Shown: positions 9,571 through 21,134 of the stretch, in pieces | Position numbering within the stretch: the first letter of the stretch is position 1 | Layout of the letters: the number at the start of each line of letters is the position of its first letter | Source: Thermoleophilia bacterium | GTDB taxonomy: Bacteria > Actinomycetota > Thermoleophilia > Gaiellales > Gaiellaceae | DNA: 64,000 nt | Direction: 5' to 3' | NCBI GenBank assembly: GCA_025936995.1 | Contig: JAICSH010000003.1 | Location: forward strand, 16,215-80,214 | The notes under the pieces: model-generated | What the model was told of the DNA's origin: nothing | Databases searched by the model: none | The model's input: only the letters and a program-made list of their open reading frames with translations | Translations under genes and position numbers: made by a program

Positions 9571-9644
9571 TAGCGGGGGCAGGATTTGAACCTGCGACCT
9601 CCGGGTTATGAGCCCGGCGAGCTACCTGACTGCTCCACCCCGCG
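9571..9644 (-). tRNA. tRNA-fMet (anticodon CAT, initiator)
   Basis: CGCGGGGTGGAGCAG..CCGGGCTCATAACCCGG..GCAGGTTCAAATCCTGC; GGG/CCC anticodon stem and unpaired C1-U72 are initiator features; CCA not encoded. Confidence 0.93.
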
Positions 9645-9716
9645 TCGCGGCGCGGATTGTAGCACCCTCGTTACCGTTGTCCCGATGTCGGAGCGCGCAG
9701 CGGTGACCCCTCGCAC

Positions 9717-10613
9717 GTGATCGTCGCGGCGGTCGATCTCGGCACGAACACGACGCGCCTCCTCGTCGGAGACGTGGCGGACGGCCACGTCGGGGAGCTG
9801 CACCGCGAGACGCGGATCACGCGACTCGGCGAGGGCGTGGACGCGCGGCGCAAGCTCCTGCCGGTCCCGGTCGCCCGTGTCCGCAACGTCCTCTCCGACT
9901 ACCGCCGCACCGCCGAGTCCCTCGGCGCGGAGCGGACGCTGCTCGTCGCGACGAGCGCCGTCCGCGACGCGGAGAACGGCGAGGCTTTCCTCGGCGAGAT
10001 CGAGTGGAGCTACGGCTTCGCGACCCGGCTGCTGTCGGGAGAGGAGGAGGCCGAGCTGATGCGGCGCGGGGTCGGAGAGGTCGGCCCGGGGACGCTGCTC
10101 GTCGACATCGGCGGCGGCTCGACCGAGCTCGTCCTCGACGACTTCGACGCAAGCCTCGCCATGGGATCCGTGAGATTCAGCGAGCGACACGGAGACGATC
10201 CGGCCGCCAGCGCCGCGGCTGCGCGCGATCTGCTCCCCGGCCTCGAGCCGCAGGACGCGGTCGGCGTGGCAGCGACGATCACGAGTCTCGCCGCGCTCGA
10301 TCTCGGCCTCGAGCGGTACGACCGTGAGCGGGTGCACGGCCACGTCCTCACCCGCGACGGCGCCCGCGGGCAGCTGGAGCGGCTCGCGGCGATGCGTCTC
10401 GACGAGCGCCGGCGCGTGCCCGCCCTCGAGCCCGAGCGTGCCCCGGTCATCGTGGCCGGCGCGGCGATCCTCGTCGCGATCCTCGACACCTACGGCCTCG
10501 AGGCAATCCGCGTGAGCGAGCGCGACCTGCTCGACGGGGCGGCACTCGCAGCCGCGGAGCTCCCGGAGCCGGAGGAAGGCGCGGCGCCTCCGGGCGCCTA
10601 CACCTGCTGCTGA
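9717..10613 (+). CDS. Exopolyphosphatase / Ppx-GppA family phosphatase
   Basis: VAAVDLGTNTTRLLVGDV; GTLLVDIGGGSTELV. Confidence 0.88.
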   Translation: MIVAAVDLGTNTTRLLVGDVADGHVGELHRETRITRLGEGVDARRKLLPVPVARVRNVLSDYRRTAESLGAERTLLVATSAVRDAENGEAFLGEIEWSYGFATRLLSGEEEAELMRRGVGEVGPGTLLVDIGGGSTELVLDDFDASLAMGSVRFSERHGDDPAASAAAARDLLPGLEPQDAVGVAATITSLAALDLGLERYDRERVHGHVLTRDGARGQLERLAAMRLDERRRVPALEPERAPVIVAGAAILVAILDTYGLEAIRVSERDLLDGAALAAAELPEPEEGAAPPGAYTCC

Positions 10614-10614
10614 G

Positions 10615-11046
10615 CTAGAGGACGAGCGAGCCGGATTCGGGTTCGCCTTCGGTCGGCTCGTCCTCGGCGAGCCGCCGCCGCACGACCGCGCGCGAGAGGA
10701 CACCGACGAGCCGCCCCTCCTCGACGACGGGCACGCGCTCGAGATCCTGCTCCTCGAGGAAGCGGAACGCTCCGTCGAGCTCGAGCCCGGCGTCGAGCGT
10801 GTAGTTCGGCGGCTCGGCGATCTCGCGCAGGGTCACGCTGCGCGGATCGAGCCCCGCAGCGACGACCCCGCGGACGAGCGTCTTCCGCGTCACGACACCG
10901 AGCAGCCGCCCGCCGTCCTCCGTCACGAAGATCGCGCGCACCTCCCCGTTGTCGGCGAGGCACTGCCCGGCCTCCTGCGCGCTCGCGCCGGCGGCGAGCG
11001 TCGTCGGCTCGGGCACCATCGCGTCGCGGACCGTTTCGGCGGACAT
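10615..11046 (-). CDS. CBS-domain pair protein
   Basis: TVRDAMVPEPTTL..AIFVTEDGGRLLGVVTRKTLVRG..VPVVEEGRLVGVLSRAVVRRRL. Confidence 0.85.
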   Translation of the reverse strand: MSAETVRDAMVPEPTTLAAGASAQEAGQCLADNGEVRAIFVTEDGGRLLGVVTRKTLVRGVVAAGLDPRSVTLREIAEPPNYTLDAGLELDGAFRFLEEQDLERVPVVEEGRLVGVLSRAVVRRRLAEDEPTEGEPESGSLVL

Positions 11047-11057
11047 GGGAGCAATTC

Positions 11058-12344
<1,287 letters not shown>

Positions 12345-12371
12345 GGGCGGGAGTGTACGGACGAACGAGGA

Positions 12372-13583
12372 TCAGGCCGCGGGAATGCCGAGCCAGTCGG
12401 CCGCGGTTCCGGCCAGCTCCCGGGCGGTCACGCAGACGCCCCCACGCTCTGCGACCGCGTCGATCACGTCGAAGTAGAGACGGTCCCAGCCGCGGGCGCT
12501 CGGGGCGTCGAAACGCTCCGGATGCCAGAGGATCGAGAACCCGCCGCCGTGTTCCGCCGCCCAGTCGAGCAGCGCGAGGATGCGCGGCTTCGCGGCCGCC
12601 GCCGAGAGCCCCTCGTATCGTTCCTCGGCGAGTGTGGCGTCCATGACCGCGAGCGGCACCTCGACGAGGTCGGCCGGTTTCTCCTGCTCCAGATCCCAGG
12701 GGCGAAAGGGATGCGCGATCCCCGCCCGGAAGCCGAGCGCGTCGGGGAAGCCGAGCGACGTGTCGTAGTGGAAGCCGATCCGCGCGAGAGGCACGAGATT
12801 CCGCTGCGGGTCGACGCGGAGGTAGTGGTAGCGGTGGCCGATGATCGGGCCCTCGAGCTGCGCGAGCATCGCGCGTTCCGTCGCGAGCCGGTCGAGCTCC
12901 TCGGCCGCGAGGTAGCTGCCGTGGAGGCCGACCTCCGCCCCCGCTGCGACAAGCGTCTCGACGAGCCTCGGGCGGAGCCGCTCGTACGCCTCGGGCGCCG
13001 CGCCGTCCGCGCGGTGTCCGTGGCCCGCCATGACGAAGAACGTCGAGCCGGAGCCGTGCTCGCGCTCCTCCGCGACGATCTCGGCGAAGCGCCAGTTCGG
13101 GTCGCTTCCACGGAGCCGGTGTAGCGGCACGCGGGCGAGTCCGCGAGCCTCGTGCAGAGCCGGACCGGCGCGGCCCGCGAGCGCATGGCCCTTGAGCCGG
13201 GCCGCGGCGCCGAGCATGCCGATCCGCGTCCAGCGCCAGGGCACGTCGACGTCGTGGGTCAGCGCGACCACGAAGCGGGCTGTTCCGTACCAGGGCACCG
13301 ACAGCCCGAGTTCGCGGCGCAGCCGCTCGACCGGCGGGTCGAGCGGGTCGAGACACGACGACGCCGCGAAGAACCGTCCGTGGCGGTCGCGCGGCGCGCC
13401 GATCTCCTCGATCCGGGCGAGGTGGAAGAAGGCGGCGGCGACATCGTCCCCCTCGGGCAGCTCGCCGCGGTCGACCTGCTCCCAGGCGTCGGGGCGGTAC
13501 GGAACGTCCTCCCCGAGGCGAAGGTCGCGCGCTCCGAGCGTGTCGAGAACCCAGCGAGCGCGCCTCTCGACGCGCTCGGACAT
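12372..13583 (-). CDS. Polysaccharide deacetylase-like protein
   Basis: VVALTHDVDVPWRW; TFFVMAGHGH; AEVGLHGSY; NodB-like fold motifs. Confidence 0.75.
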   Translation of the reverse strand: MSERVERRARWVLDTLGARDLRLGEDVPYRPDAWEQVDRGELPEGDDVAAAFFHLARIEEIGAPRDRHGRFFAASSCLDPLDPPVERLRRELGLSVPWYGTARFVVALTHDVDVPWRWTRIGMLGAAARLKGHALAGRAGPALHEARGLARVPLHRLRGSDPNWRFAEIVAEEREHGSGSTFFVMAGHGHRADGAAPEAYERLRPRLVETLVAAGAEVGLHGSYLAAEELDRLATERAMLAQLEGPIIGHRYHYLRVDPQRNLVPLARIGFHYDTSLGFPDALGFRAGIAHPFRPWDLEQEKPADLVEVPLAVMDATLAEERYEGLSAAAAKPRILALLDWAAEHGGGFSILWHPERFDAPSARGWDRLYFDVIDAVAERGGVCVTARELAGTAADWLGIPAA

Positions 13584-13631
13584 CGCGACGGCCCCCGTCA
13601 TCGACCGCGAGTCTACGTACCCTTGCGTGCG

Positions 13632-15122
13632 ATGAGCGACAAGCCCCACTCGCTCGTTTTGCAGCTGCGCGGGCTGACGCGGGATTCGTTCATCTACGGC
13701 ATCGGCGGCCTCGTGTCGCGCTTCCTCGCGGTCATCCTGCTGCCGCTGTACACGAGCTATGTCTCGCCGGGCGACTACGGCCGGATCGAGATCCTCATGT
13801 CCGCGATGGCCGTCGCGGTCACCCTGCTGCGGGGCGGCGCCAACTTCGGCTTCATCCGCTTCTACTTCCTGGACAAGGAGCCCGACTACCGCCGCAGGCT
13901 CGTCCGCACCGTCTTCTGGGCCCAGATGGCGTATTCGACGGCCGGACTCGTCCTCTGCATCGTCCTCGCGCACGACATCGCCGGCTGGTTCGGCGTGACC
14001 CGGGACGGCCCGCACCTCCAGGGCAGCGGCACGAGCCTCGTCATCGCGACGGGAGTCCTCCTCTGGTCGAACGTCAACTACGCCCAGATGACGAACCTCT
14101 TTCGCGCGGAGCAGCGCTCGGTGGCGTTCTCGCTCGCGACGCTCGCGAACATCGCCGTCACGGTTCCGCTCACCGTCATCCTCGTGGTCGTCTACAAGGA
14201 GGGGCCGCTCGGGATCATCGTCGGGAACTTCAGCGGCACGCTCGTCCTCTACGTGATCCTCCTCGCCTACCGGCACGAGCAGCTCGGCCTGGAGTTCGAC
14301 CGCAAGCTTCTCCATGCGCTCAACCGGTTCGGGCTGCCGCTGATGGCGGCCGGGCTCGCGCTGTGGGTGACGAACTTCGGCGACCGCCTGATGCTGAGCA
14401 AGCTCCTGGACGGCCCGCACCGCCTCACCGAGGTCGGCCAGTACGCGCTCGCGAACAAGATCAGCTCGGCCATGGTGCTCCTCTTCACCGCGTTCCAGAT
14501 CGCCTGGCCGGCGTTCGCCTACTCGATCGAGGACGAGAACGCGGCGAAGCGCGCCTACTCCTACGTCCTCACGTACCTCATGTTCATCGCCGCCTGGGTG
14601 GCGATCGCGCTCAGCCTCTTCGCACCGTGGATGGTGCACGTGCTCGCCCAGAAGCACGGCTACTGGCCCGCCGACTCGGCGATCCCGGCGCTCGCCTACT
14701 CGAGTGTCTTCTACGCGGGCTTCACCGTGGTCACGATCGCCACCGGCCGGACTCAGCGGACGCAGTTCAACTGGGTCGCCGCAGCGCTCGCCGCGGCACT
14801 CAACTTCGGGCTCAACCTCTGGCTGATCCCGGCCTACGGGATGCTCGGCGCTGCGTACGCGACCCTCGCCGCCTACGCGCTCCTGATGGCCCTGCGAACG
14901 TGGAACGCGCAGAAGATGTATCCCGTCGCGTACCAGTGGCGGCGGGTCGTGGTGCTGCTCCTGGCCGCCGGAGGCCTGACGCTCGCCGGAGAGCTGCTGC
15001 CGCGCTCGCTGCCCCTCGCAGCCGGTCTGACGCTCGGCTATCCGCTCGCTCTCGGGCTCCTCGGCTTCTACCTCCCGGTGGAGCGTCAGCGGCTCAGACG
15101 GCTCCTTCCGGCACACAACTAG
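13632..15122 (+). CDS. Polysaccharide biosynthesis flippase (MOP superfamily)
   Basis: About 12-14 TM segments; DSFIYGIGGLVSRFLAVILLPLYTSYVSPGDYGRIEIL. Confidence 0.85.
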   Translation: MSDKPHSLVLQLRGLTRDSFIYGIGGLVSRFLAVILLPLYTSYVSPGDYGRIEILMSAMAVAVTLLRGGANFGFIRFYFLDKEPDYRRRLVRTVFWAQMAYSTAGLVLCIVLAHDIAGWFGVTRDGPHLQGSGTSLVIATGVLLWSNVNYAQMTNLFRAEQRSVAFSLATLANIAVTVPLTVILVVVYKEGPLGIIVGNFSGTLVLYVILLAYRHEQLGLEFDRKLLHALNRFGLPLMAAGLALWVTNFGDRLMLSKLLDGPHRLTEVGQYALANKISSAMVLLFTAFQIAWPAFAYSIEDENAAKRAYSYVLTYLMFIAAWVAIALSLFAPWMVHVLAQKHGYWPADSAIPALAYSSVFYAGFTVVTIATGRTQRTQFNWVAAALAAALNFGLNLWLIPAYGMLGAAYATLAAYALLMALRTWNAQKMYPVAYQWRRVVVLLLAAGGLTLAGELLPRSLPLAAGLTLGYPLALGLLGFYLPVERQRLRRLLPAHN

Positions 15123-15132
15123 ACTCGCGCGG

Positions 15133-16293
15133 ATGTCCGGTAGAGGCACGGCCGTGGTCGTCGAGGTCGCCTGGGTGAACGGTCTCGCGGCGATCCGCTC
15201 GCTCGGGCGCCGCGGACTCCGCGTCCTCGCGGTCGACCACCGCCCCTACGCGCTCGGCTTCCGGTCGCGGTACGCCGAGCCGCGCGTCGCCCCGGATCCG
15301 CTCGACGACGAGGACGGCTTCATCGCCGCGCTTCGCTCGCTCGCAGAGGAGACCGATGACCTGCTGCCCGTCTTCCCCACCCACGACGAGCACGTCAACG
15401 CGATCGCCCGCCACGCCGACGTTTTCGCCGAGCGCTACCGCTTCCCGTTCCCCGGCTGGGACGTCCTGGAGCGGATCCAGAGCAAGCGGCACCAGCTCGA
15501 GACGGCGGAGTCCGTGGGCGTGCCGGTGCCGCGCACGTTCTACCCCGGCTCGGCCGAGGAGGCGCGGGCCGCCGGTGAGGAGCTCGGCTTCCCGCTCATT
15601 GTCAAGCCGTCGGCGAACGTCGGCTTCCGCCGCAGCCACAAGCGCCAGCTCTTCCGGTGCGAGAGCGCCGACGAGCTCGAGCGCGCGTACGAGGCCGCGG
15701 CGTCGCACGAGCCGATGGTGCAGGAGCTGATCCCGAGCGGCCCGGAGGAGATGTACACGCTCGGCAGCTACCTCGACCGCGACGGGCAGGCGCTCGGCCT
15801 CTTCTCCGGCCGCAAATTGAGCCAGACCCGCGGCTACATGGGCAGCGCGCGCGTCGGAGAGGCGCTCTGGGTCGACGAGGTCGTCGAGCACGGTCTGGCG
15901 CTGCTGCGCGGGCTCGGCTTCCACGGGATCTCGCAGGTGGAGCTGATGCGCGACCCGCGCGACGGCCGCTACAAGCTGCTCGAGGTGAACCCGCGGCTCT
16001 GGCAGTGGCACAGCCTCGCTGCCGCCTGCGGCGTCGACCTGCCCTGGATCGCGTACCGCGACCTCGTCGGCGACCCGCTCCCGCCCGCGCGGATGCACGG
16101 CGACGGGAAGCGCTGGGCGATCACGCTGATGGCCGGCAAGCCGCTCGCGCTCGAGCGGCCGCCGTACGTCGACGCCGTCTTCGCCCGCGACGACCCGAAG
16201 CCGGCACTCGTCCAGCTCGGGCGCTTCGCGCACAGGGGAATCCACCGGCTGCGCCCGGCGGCGACGGCCTCGGGAGGCGTCGGTGGCGGCTGA
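15133..16293 (+). CDS. ATP-grasp domain protein (carboxylate-amine ligase-like)
   Basis: FPLIVKPSANVGFRR; MVQELIPSGPEE; YKLLEVNPRLWQW. Confidence 0.8.
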   Translation: MSGRGTAVVVEVAWVNGLAAIRSLGRRGLRVLAVDHRPYALGFRSRYAEPRVAPDPLDDEDGFIAALRSLAEETDDLLPVFPTHDEHVNAIARHADVFAERYRFPFPGWDVLERIQSKRHQLETAESVGVPVPRTFYPGSAEEARAAGEELGFPLIVKPSANVGFRRSHKRQLFRCESADELERAYEAAASHEPMVQELIPSGPEEMYTLGSYLDRDGQALGLFSGRKLSQTRGYMGSARVGEALWVDEVVEHGLALLRGLGFHGISQVELMRDPRDGRYKLLEVNPRLWQWHSLAAACGVDLPWIAYRDLVGDPLPPARMHGDGKRWAITLMAGKPLALERPPYVDAVFARDDPKPALVQLGRFAHRGIHRLRPAATASGGVGGG

Positions 16294-17026
16294 CCCGAGG
16301 GCGCTCCTCGGCACGCTCAAGCACTACGTCCCGATCGGGGTCAAGCGCCGGGTGCGGAAGGCGCTGCCCGAGCGCGCCCGCGGTCTGTGGGATCCCGACT
16401 GGCACCGCGGCACCGTCCGCGGAACCGACGCGTTCTGGGACTACCTCGGCAAGCTGCAGCTCGACTACCTCGTCGAGCAGGGGCTGAAGCCCGAGCACTA
16501 CGTCCTCGACGTCGGCTGCGGGCCGCTGCGCGCCGGCGTCCACTTCATCGGCTACCTCGAGCCGGGCCACTACGCCGGCATCGACAAGCGCGGCGACACG
16601 CTCGAGCGCGCGCGCCGGGTCGAGCTGCCGCGCTACGGGCTCGAGGACAAGGCCCCGAACATCCTCGTGAACGGCGCCTTCGAGTTCAGCAAGCTCGGGA
16701 TGACCTTCGACTACGCGATGGCCCAGTCGGTGTTCACGCACCTCACCGTGAACGTGATCACGCGCTGTCTCGTCGAGATGGCGAAGGTGCTTAATCCCGG
16801 CGGCCGCTTCTACGCGACGATCTACGAGAACCCGCAGGGGAAGACCTATCTCGGCGAGATCCAGCAGTCCGAGCGCGTCGTCTCCTACCCCGACCGCGAC
16901 AAGTACCACTACGACCTCGACACACTGCGAGCCGCCGCGGCGGGCACCGGCCTGACGCTGTCGTACAACGGCGACTGGGGGCACCCCGACAACCAGAAGA
17001 TGGTCGTCTTCACGCGCGATGCCTGA
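16283..17026 (+). CDS. Class I SAM-dependent methyltransferase
   Basis: HYVLDVGCGPLRAGVHFIGYL; MAKVLNPGGRFYAT. Confidence 0.8.
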   Translation: MAADPRALLGTLKHYVPIGVKRRVRKALPERARGLWDPDWHRGTVRGTDAFWDYLGKLQLDYLVEQGLKPEHYVLDVGCGPLRAGVHFIGYLEPGHYAGIDKRGDTLERARRVELPRYGLEDKAPNILVNGAFEFSKLGMTFDYAMAQSVFTHLTVNVITRCLVEMAKVLNPGGRFYATIYENPQGKTYLGEIQQSERVVSYPDRDKYHYDLDTLRAAAAGTGLTLSYNGDWGHPDNQKMVVFTRDA

Positions 17027-18137
17027 CCGGTTCCGCATCCTCGGGATCGGCGACGCGAAGTCCCGCCACTTCGCGCGCTGGGCGAACCGGCTGGCCGAGA
17101 ACGGCCACGAGGTGCACGTCGCCTCGGGCCGCGTGAACCCGCGCGGCGAGCTCGACGGGATCCACGTCCATCGGTTCCAGGAGCTCGACCCGCTGCTCCG
17201 CGTGCCGTTCCTCCGGCGCTTCCGGATGGTCCCGGCGCTCACCCGGCTCGTCGCGCGCGTGCAGCCCGACGTCGTCCACTCGCACTACCTCATGCCGTAC
17301 GGCTACTGGACGGCGCGCGCCGGGCTCGGGCCGCTCGTCGTCAGCCCGTGGGGGAAGGACGCGATCGTCGACGCGTGGCAGTCGCCGGAGGCGGAGGAAC
17401 GGGCGCGCATCGCGATCGCACCCGAGCGTGCGCTGGCCTACGTCGTCAACTCGCAGGCGCTCGAGGACGCGGCTGTCCGGCTCGGCGCCGACCGCGCGAA
17501 GTTCCACCGCGTCCTCTGGCATGCGCGCCTCGACGGCTACTCGCCAGAGCGCGCCGACCGCAGCCGCTGGGGCGCGCTCGGCTGGCCCGACGACGCGATC
17601 GTCTGCCTCTCGCTCCGCAACTTCCGCCCGTACACGAATCTCGACGTCCTGCTCCGCGCGTTCGCCGCGGCGCGGCAAGAGGTGCCGGAGCTGCGCCTCT
17701 TCTCGAGTGCCGGCGGCGGCTGGACGCGCTCGGAGTTCGAGCAGCTCGTCGCCGAGCTCGGGCTGGAGCCGTACATGGCGGTGCAGGACGTGCCCGCTGC
17801 GGAGCTGCCGTCCGTGACTGCTTCGGCCGACTTCGCGGTGACGCTGGCGGACGTCGACTCCTCGCCCGCCTCGCTGCTGGAGACGATGGCGAGCCGCGTC
17901 CCGCTCGTCGTCGGGCGCGCGCCGTCGATGGAGGAGTGGATCCAGACGGGCGAGGGCGGCGAGGTCGTCGAGCGCCGCGACGTGGAAGCCGTGACGGCCG
18001 CGATCCTCAAGCTCGCGCGCGACCCCGAGCTGCGGCGGAGCTACGGCGAGCGAAACCTGCGCGAGGTGCACGCGCGCTTCGGCGATCCGACCGCGCAGCT
18101 CGAACAGGTCTACGCCGGCGTCCTCGGACGCACCTAG
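17019..18137 (+). CDS. Glycosyltransferase family 4-like
   Basis: FRILGIGDAKSRHFARWANRLAENGHEVHVAS; ASLLETMASRVPLVVGRAPSMEEWI. Confidence 0.85.
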   Translation: MPDRFRILGIGDAKSRHFARWANRLAENGHEVHVASGRVNPRGELDGIHVHRFQELDPLLRVPFLRRFRMVPALTRLVARVQPDVVHSHYLMPYGYWTARAGLGPLVVSPWGKDAIVDAWQSPEAEERARIAIAPERALAYVVNSQALEDAAVRLGADRAKFHRVLWHARLDGYSPERADRSRWGALGWPDDAIVCLSLRNFRPYTNLDVLLRAFAAARQEVPELRLFSSAGGGWTRSEFEQLVAELGLEPYMAVQDVPAAELPSVTASADFAVTLADVDSSPASLLETMASRVPLVVGRAPSMEEWIQTGEGGEVVERRDVEAVTAAILKLARDPELRRSYGERNLREVHARFGDPTAQLEQVYAGVLGRT

Positions 18138-21004
18138 ACGGCAACCGGCGAGCCGCCCGCCAGCGCAGCAGGAAGCTCCTCGCGCGAGTCGAGTCGGAGC
18201 TTTCTGAACACGTTCGTGAGGTGGCCTTCGACAGTGCGGGCGGTGATGAACAGCATCTGCCCGATCTCACGATTCGTGAGGCCCTCCCCCGCGAGCTGAG
18301 CAACGCGCCGTTCGCTCGCGGTCAGCGAGTCGAGCCCGGTCAGCGTCACGCGCCGCGGCCGTGCCCCCGTCGCCCGCAGCTCCGTCTCCGCGCGTTCCGC
18401 GAGACGGGAGGCGCCGAGGCGATGGGCCCCGTCGAGCGCTTCACGGAGAAGCTCACGCGCCTGCGCACGGCGGTTGCGCCGCCGTAGCGACGCGCCGAGG
18501 TCGGCCAGGGCGCGCGCTCGTTCCAGACTCGCGTCTCCGGCCGTGAAGGCGTCGATTGCCTCGCGCAGGAGGGTCTCTCCGCGATCGCCCCCGAACACGA
18601 TGCCGGCGGCCCGCTTCGCGACGCCGAGCGCGCGGAGGGCGCCGAACGCAGACGCAAGCTCGACTTCCTCCTGGGCGAGATGGCGAGCGTGCTCGGAATC
18701 CCCGAGGGCGAGGTGCGCGAGAGCCGCTTGCGAACGCCAGGGAAGGAAGCTCGGAGAGAGGACGTTGCCCGTCCCCAGGACGCCGCCGACGGCTAGGAAG
18801 TCCGCGAGCGCCTCCCTCGGCATCCCCTGCTCCATACGCAGGCGAGCCCGGGCGAACCGGGCCATCGCCCCGATGAGCGATCCCCGTTCGGGCTCGGGCC
18901 CGAGCGGCTCGAGCTCCTCTTCGGCCGCGGCGAGCTCACCCCGCTCCACGAGCACGAGGACGAGAAGGTTGCGGTTCAGGATCCGGTACATCGGCGGTGC
19001 TGGCAGCTCCCTCGCGGCGAGTGCGGCACGGGCGTCGACTTCCGTCGCGCCGAGGTCGCCGCGTCGCAGCGCGAGCCAGCTGCGGTTGGCGAGACCGACA
19101 GCGAGCAGCCCGCTGTCTCCAACGGCGCGCGCCCGCGCGAACGAGGCTTCGAGCAGCGGCTCGAGCTCGCGGTAGCGCTCGGCCCAGAGCAACGAGAGGG
19201 TCATTCGGGCATACAGGCCGAAGGACGGGGTGAGCGGTGCGCGGCTCGCTGCTCCCGCGAGCTGCTGGGAGGCGAGCAGCGCGAACCTCGCTCCGGTGCG
19301 GGCGGGCTCGTTCTCCAGGACCGAGACGAACGCCGCTGCGCCGAGCACGTCCGGCGGAGCCTCCGGATCGTCGCGAGCGCGGGCCAGCAGCTGCCTCCGG
19401 CGGCCCGCCATGGAAGGCGAGAGCGCGAGGTCGTTCATCCCGATGACCACGGCCGCGGCTTCGAGCTGGAGCGCGAGCCCGGCGTCTCGAGGCTCGAGTG
19501 CTGCCGCAGCGCGATCGAGGACGTCGACGGCCTCGGAGAATTGCTGGGCTCGGTTGAGCGCGTGCGCAAGCGCGCTCGCTGCGAAGGCGGCGTCCTCCCC
19601 CGGCGGAGCGGTGTCCATCGCCTGCCGCAGATGCGCGTCCCAGCCCTCGACGCCAGCGCTGGCCTCGGCCATGCCGAGGTCGAGCAGCAACCTCGGCTGC
19701 CGCTCGGCGGCCGGAGGCTCCTGCAGCGCTCGGCGCAGGTAGGCCGCCTCGAGCTCGGGAGCACCCTGGCGTCGCGCGACTCGCGCGGCCTCGACGAGCC
19801 GCTCGGCCACCCGGCCGTCCGCACCCGGCGGACTCGCGAGCAGATGCCGCGCGACACGCTCCTCGGTCCCGGGCAGCTCGGCCAGGACGCGGGCGGCGCG
19901 GCCGTGGGCGTGCGCGCGCTCCGCCCCGGAGAGCTCCGCATGGACACCCGCGCGGACGATCGGATGGACGAACCTCAGCGGCAGGCCGGGCTCGAGGATC
20001 CCCGCCTCGACGAGCAGCTCCGCCGCCTCGGCCGCCTCCGCCTCGCCGAGCTCCGCGAGCTGCGCCGCCTGGAGGACCGGGCTCTCCTCGAGAACCGCCA
20101 CCGCCCGGGCAAGGCGTGACGCGGATTCGGGCAGGCGCCGCAGCCGGAGCTCGGTCGTCCGGCCGATCGAGCCTGCGCCGATCCGCTCTACCTCGGTCGC
20201 GGACGCCGCCGTCGGTCGCGTCCCCTTCTCGCGCAGCGCCGCGATGAGCTCGTGCACGAGGAACGGCGTCCCGCCTGTCGCCTGCAGGCAGGCGTCGACG
20301 AACACTGTCTCCGGTGTCCCGGGCAGCGACGACTCCACGAGGTCTGCCACGGCGGCTCGCGACAGCGGCTGGAGCCGGACGATGTCGGCCGAGGAGGCAG
20401 CTGTCAGGGCCGCGAGAACCTCGGGATCGGTGCCCGCCTCACGCGGCCGCGTCGCGACCACGAGCGCGACGTTCAGTTCCTCGAGTCGCGTCAGCAGGAA
20501 GGCAAGGAAGTGCAGGGACGGCGCATCGACCCAGTGCGCGTCGTCGACGAACAGGCACAGCGGCTTCGAGGCGGCGAGGTTGGCCGAGAGCCAGTAGAGG
20601 CCGTGCAGGATCGCGAACGAGGAGTCGAAGCCCGAGCTGCGAGCGAGGTCCGGCTCCGACGCCCCTGGTAGGCCAAGCAGATCGGCGGCGACTCCGGCAG
20701 CGCCGTGGAGTAGCTCGACCCGCTGCGGCTCGGCGATCTCCGCGAGCACCGGCTCGAAGAGCTGCCGCACGACGCCGAAGGCGAAGTCGCGCTCCAGCTC
20801 CGTGCCGCGCGAGCGGAGCACGCTCATCGCGCTCTCCGCCGCCGGCGCACGCGCCGCCGCGAGCAACGCGGTCTTCCCGTAGCCGGCCGGCCCCTCGACG
20901 AGGAGAAACGTGCCACGGCCCGAGCGCGCCGCGGCCAGCGCCGCCTCGATGCGGGCCAGCTCGTCGCTCCGTTCGAGCAGCGGTGCTGTGGCCGCCACCC
21001 TCAT
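18134..21004 (-). CDS. LAL-type LuxR family ATPase transcriptional regulator
   Basis: Walker A GPAGYGKTALL; C-terminal HTH LTASERRVAQLAGEGLTNREIGQMLFITARTVEGHLTNVFRKL. Confidence 0.92.
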   Translation of the reverse strand: MRVAATAPLLERSDELARIEAALAAARSGRGTFLLVEGPAGYGKTALLAAARAPAAESAMSVLRSRGTELERDFAFGVVRQLFEPVLAEIAEPQRVELLHGAAGVAADLLGLPGASEPDLARSSGFDSSFAILHGLYWLSANLAASKPLCLFVDDAHWVDAPSLHFLAFLLTRLEELNVALVVATRPREAGTDPEVLAALTAASSADIVRLQPLSRAAVADLVESSLPGTPETVFVDACLQATGGTPFLVHELIAALREKGTRPTAASATEVERIGAGSIGRTTELRLRRLPESASRLARAVAVLEESPVLQAAQLAELGEAEAAEAAELLVEAGILEPGLPLRFVHPIVRAGVHAELSGAERAHAHGRAARVLAELPGTEERVARHLLASPPGADGRVAERLVEAARVARRQGAPELEAAYLRRALQEPPAAERQPRLLLDLGMAEASAGVEGWDAHLRQAMDTAPPGEDAAFAASALAHALNRAQQFSEAVDVLDRAAAALEPRDAGLALQLEAAAVVIGMNDLALSPSMAGRRRQLLARARDDPEAPPDVLGAAAFVSVLENEPARTGARFALLASQQLAGAASRAPLTPSFGLYARMTLSLLWAERYRELEPLLEASFARARAVGDSGLLAVGLANRSWLALRRGDLGATEVDARAALAARELPAPPMYRILNRNLLVLVLVERGELAAAEEELEPLGPEPERGSLIGAMARFARARLRMEQGMPREALADFLAVGGVLGTGNVLSPSFLPWRSQAALAHLALGDSEHARHLAQEEVELASAFGALRALGVAKRAAGIVFGGDRGETLLREAIDAFTAGDASLERARALADLGASLRRRNRRAQARELLREALDGAHRLGASRLAERAETELRATGARPRRVTLTGLDSLTASERRVAQLAGEGLTNREIGQMLFITARTVEGHLTNVFRKLRLDSREELPAALAGGSPVAV

Positions 21005-21033
21005 CGGCCGAGCCTACGCCCATTTCGCCGAAA

Positions 21034-21096
21034 AGTCCGGGGGGTCGCCACGGTGCGAACGCGTGTCCGCCGGCTCGAACATCGCCGGGAATGGCA
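21034..21096 (+). promoter_or_regulatory. Weak sixth copy (E6) of the composite promoter element
   Basis: AGTCCGGGGGGTCGCCAC, 41 bp, GGCA, then 38 nt to ATG at 21135. Confidence 0.25.
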
Positions 21097-21134
21097 AACC
21101 GCGCCGACAGGCGCTCAGACGAAAGGACACGCAC

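Noticed and set aside
13584-15149. N-terminal extension of the minus-strand ORF 12372..15149
   Set aside because: The extension is antisense to the flippase gene and non-homologous; the true start is near 13583.
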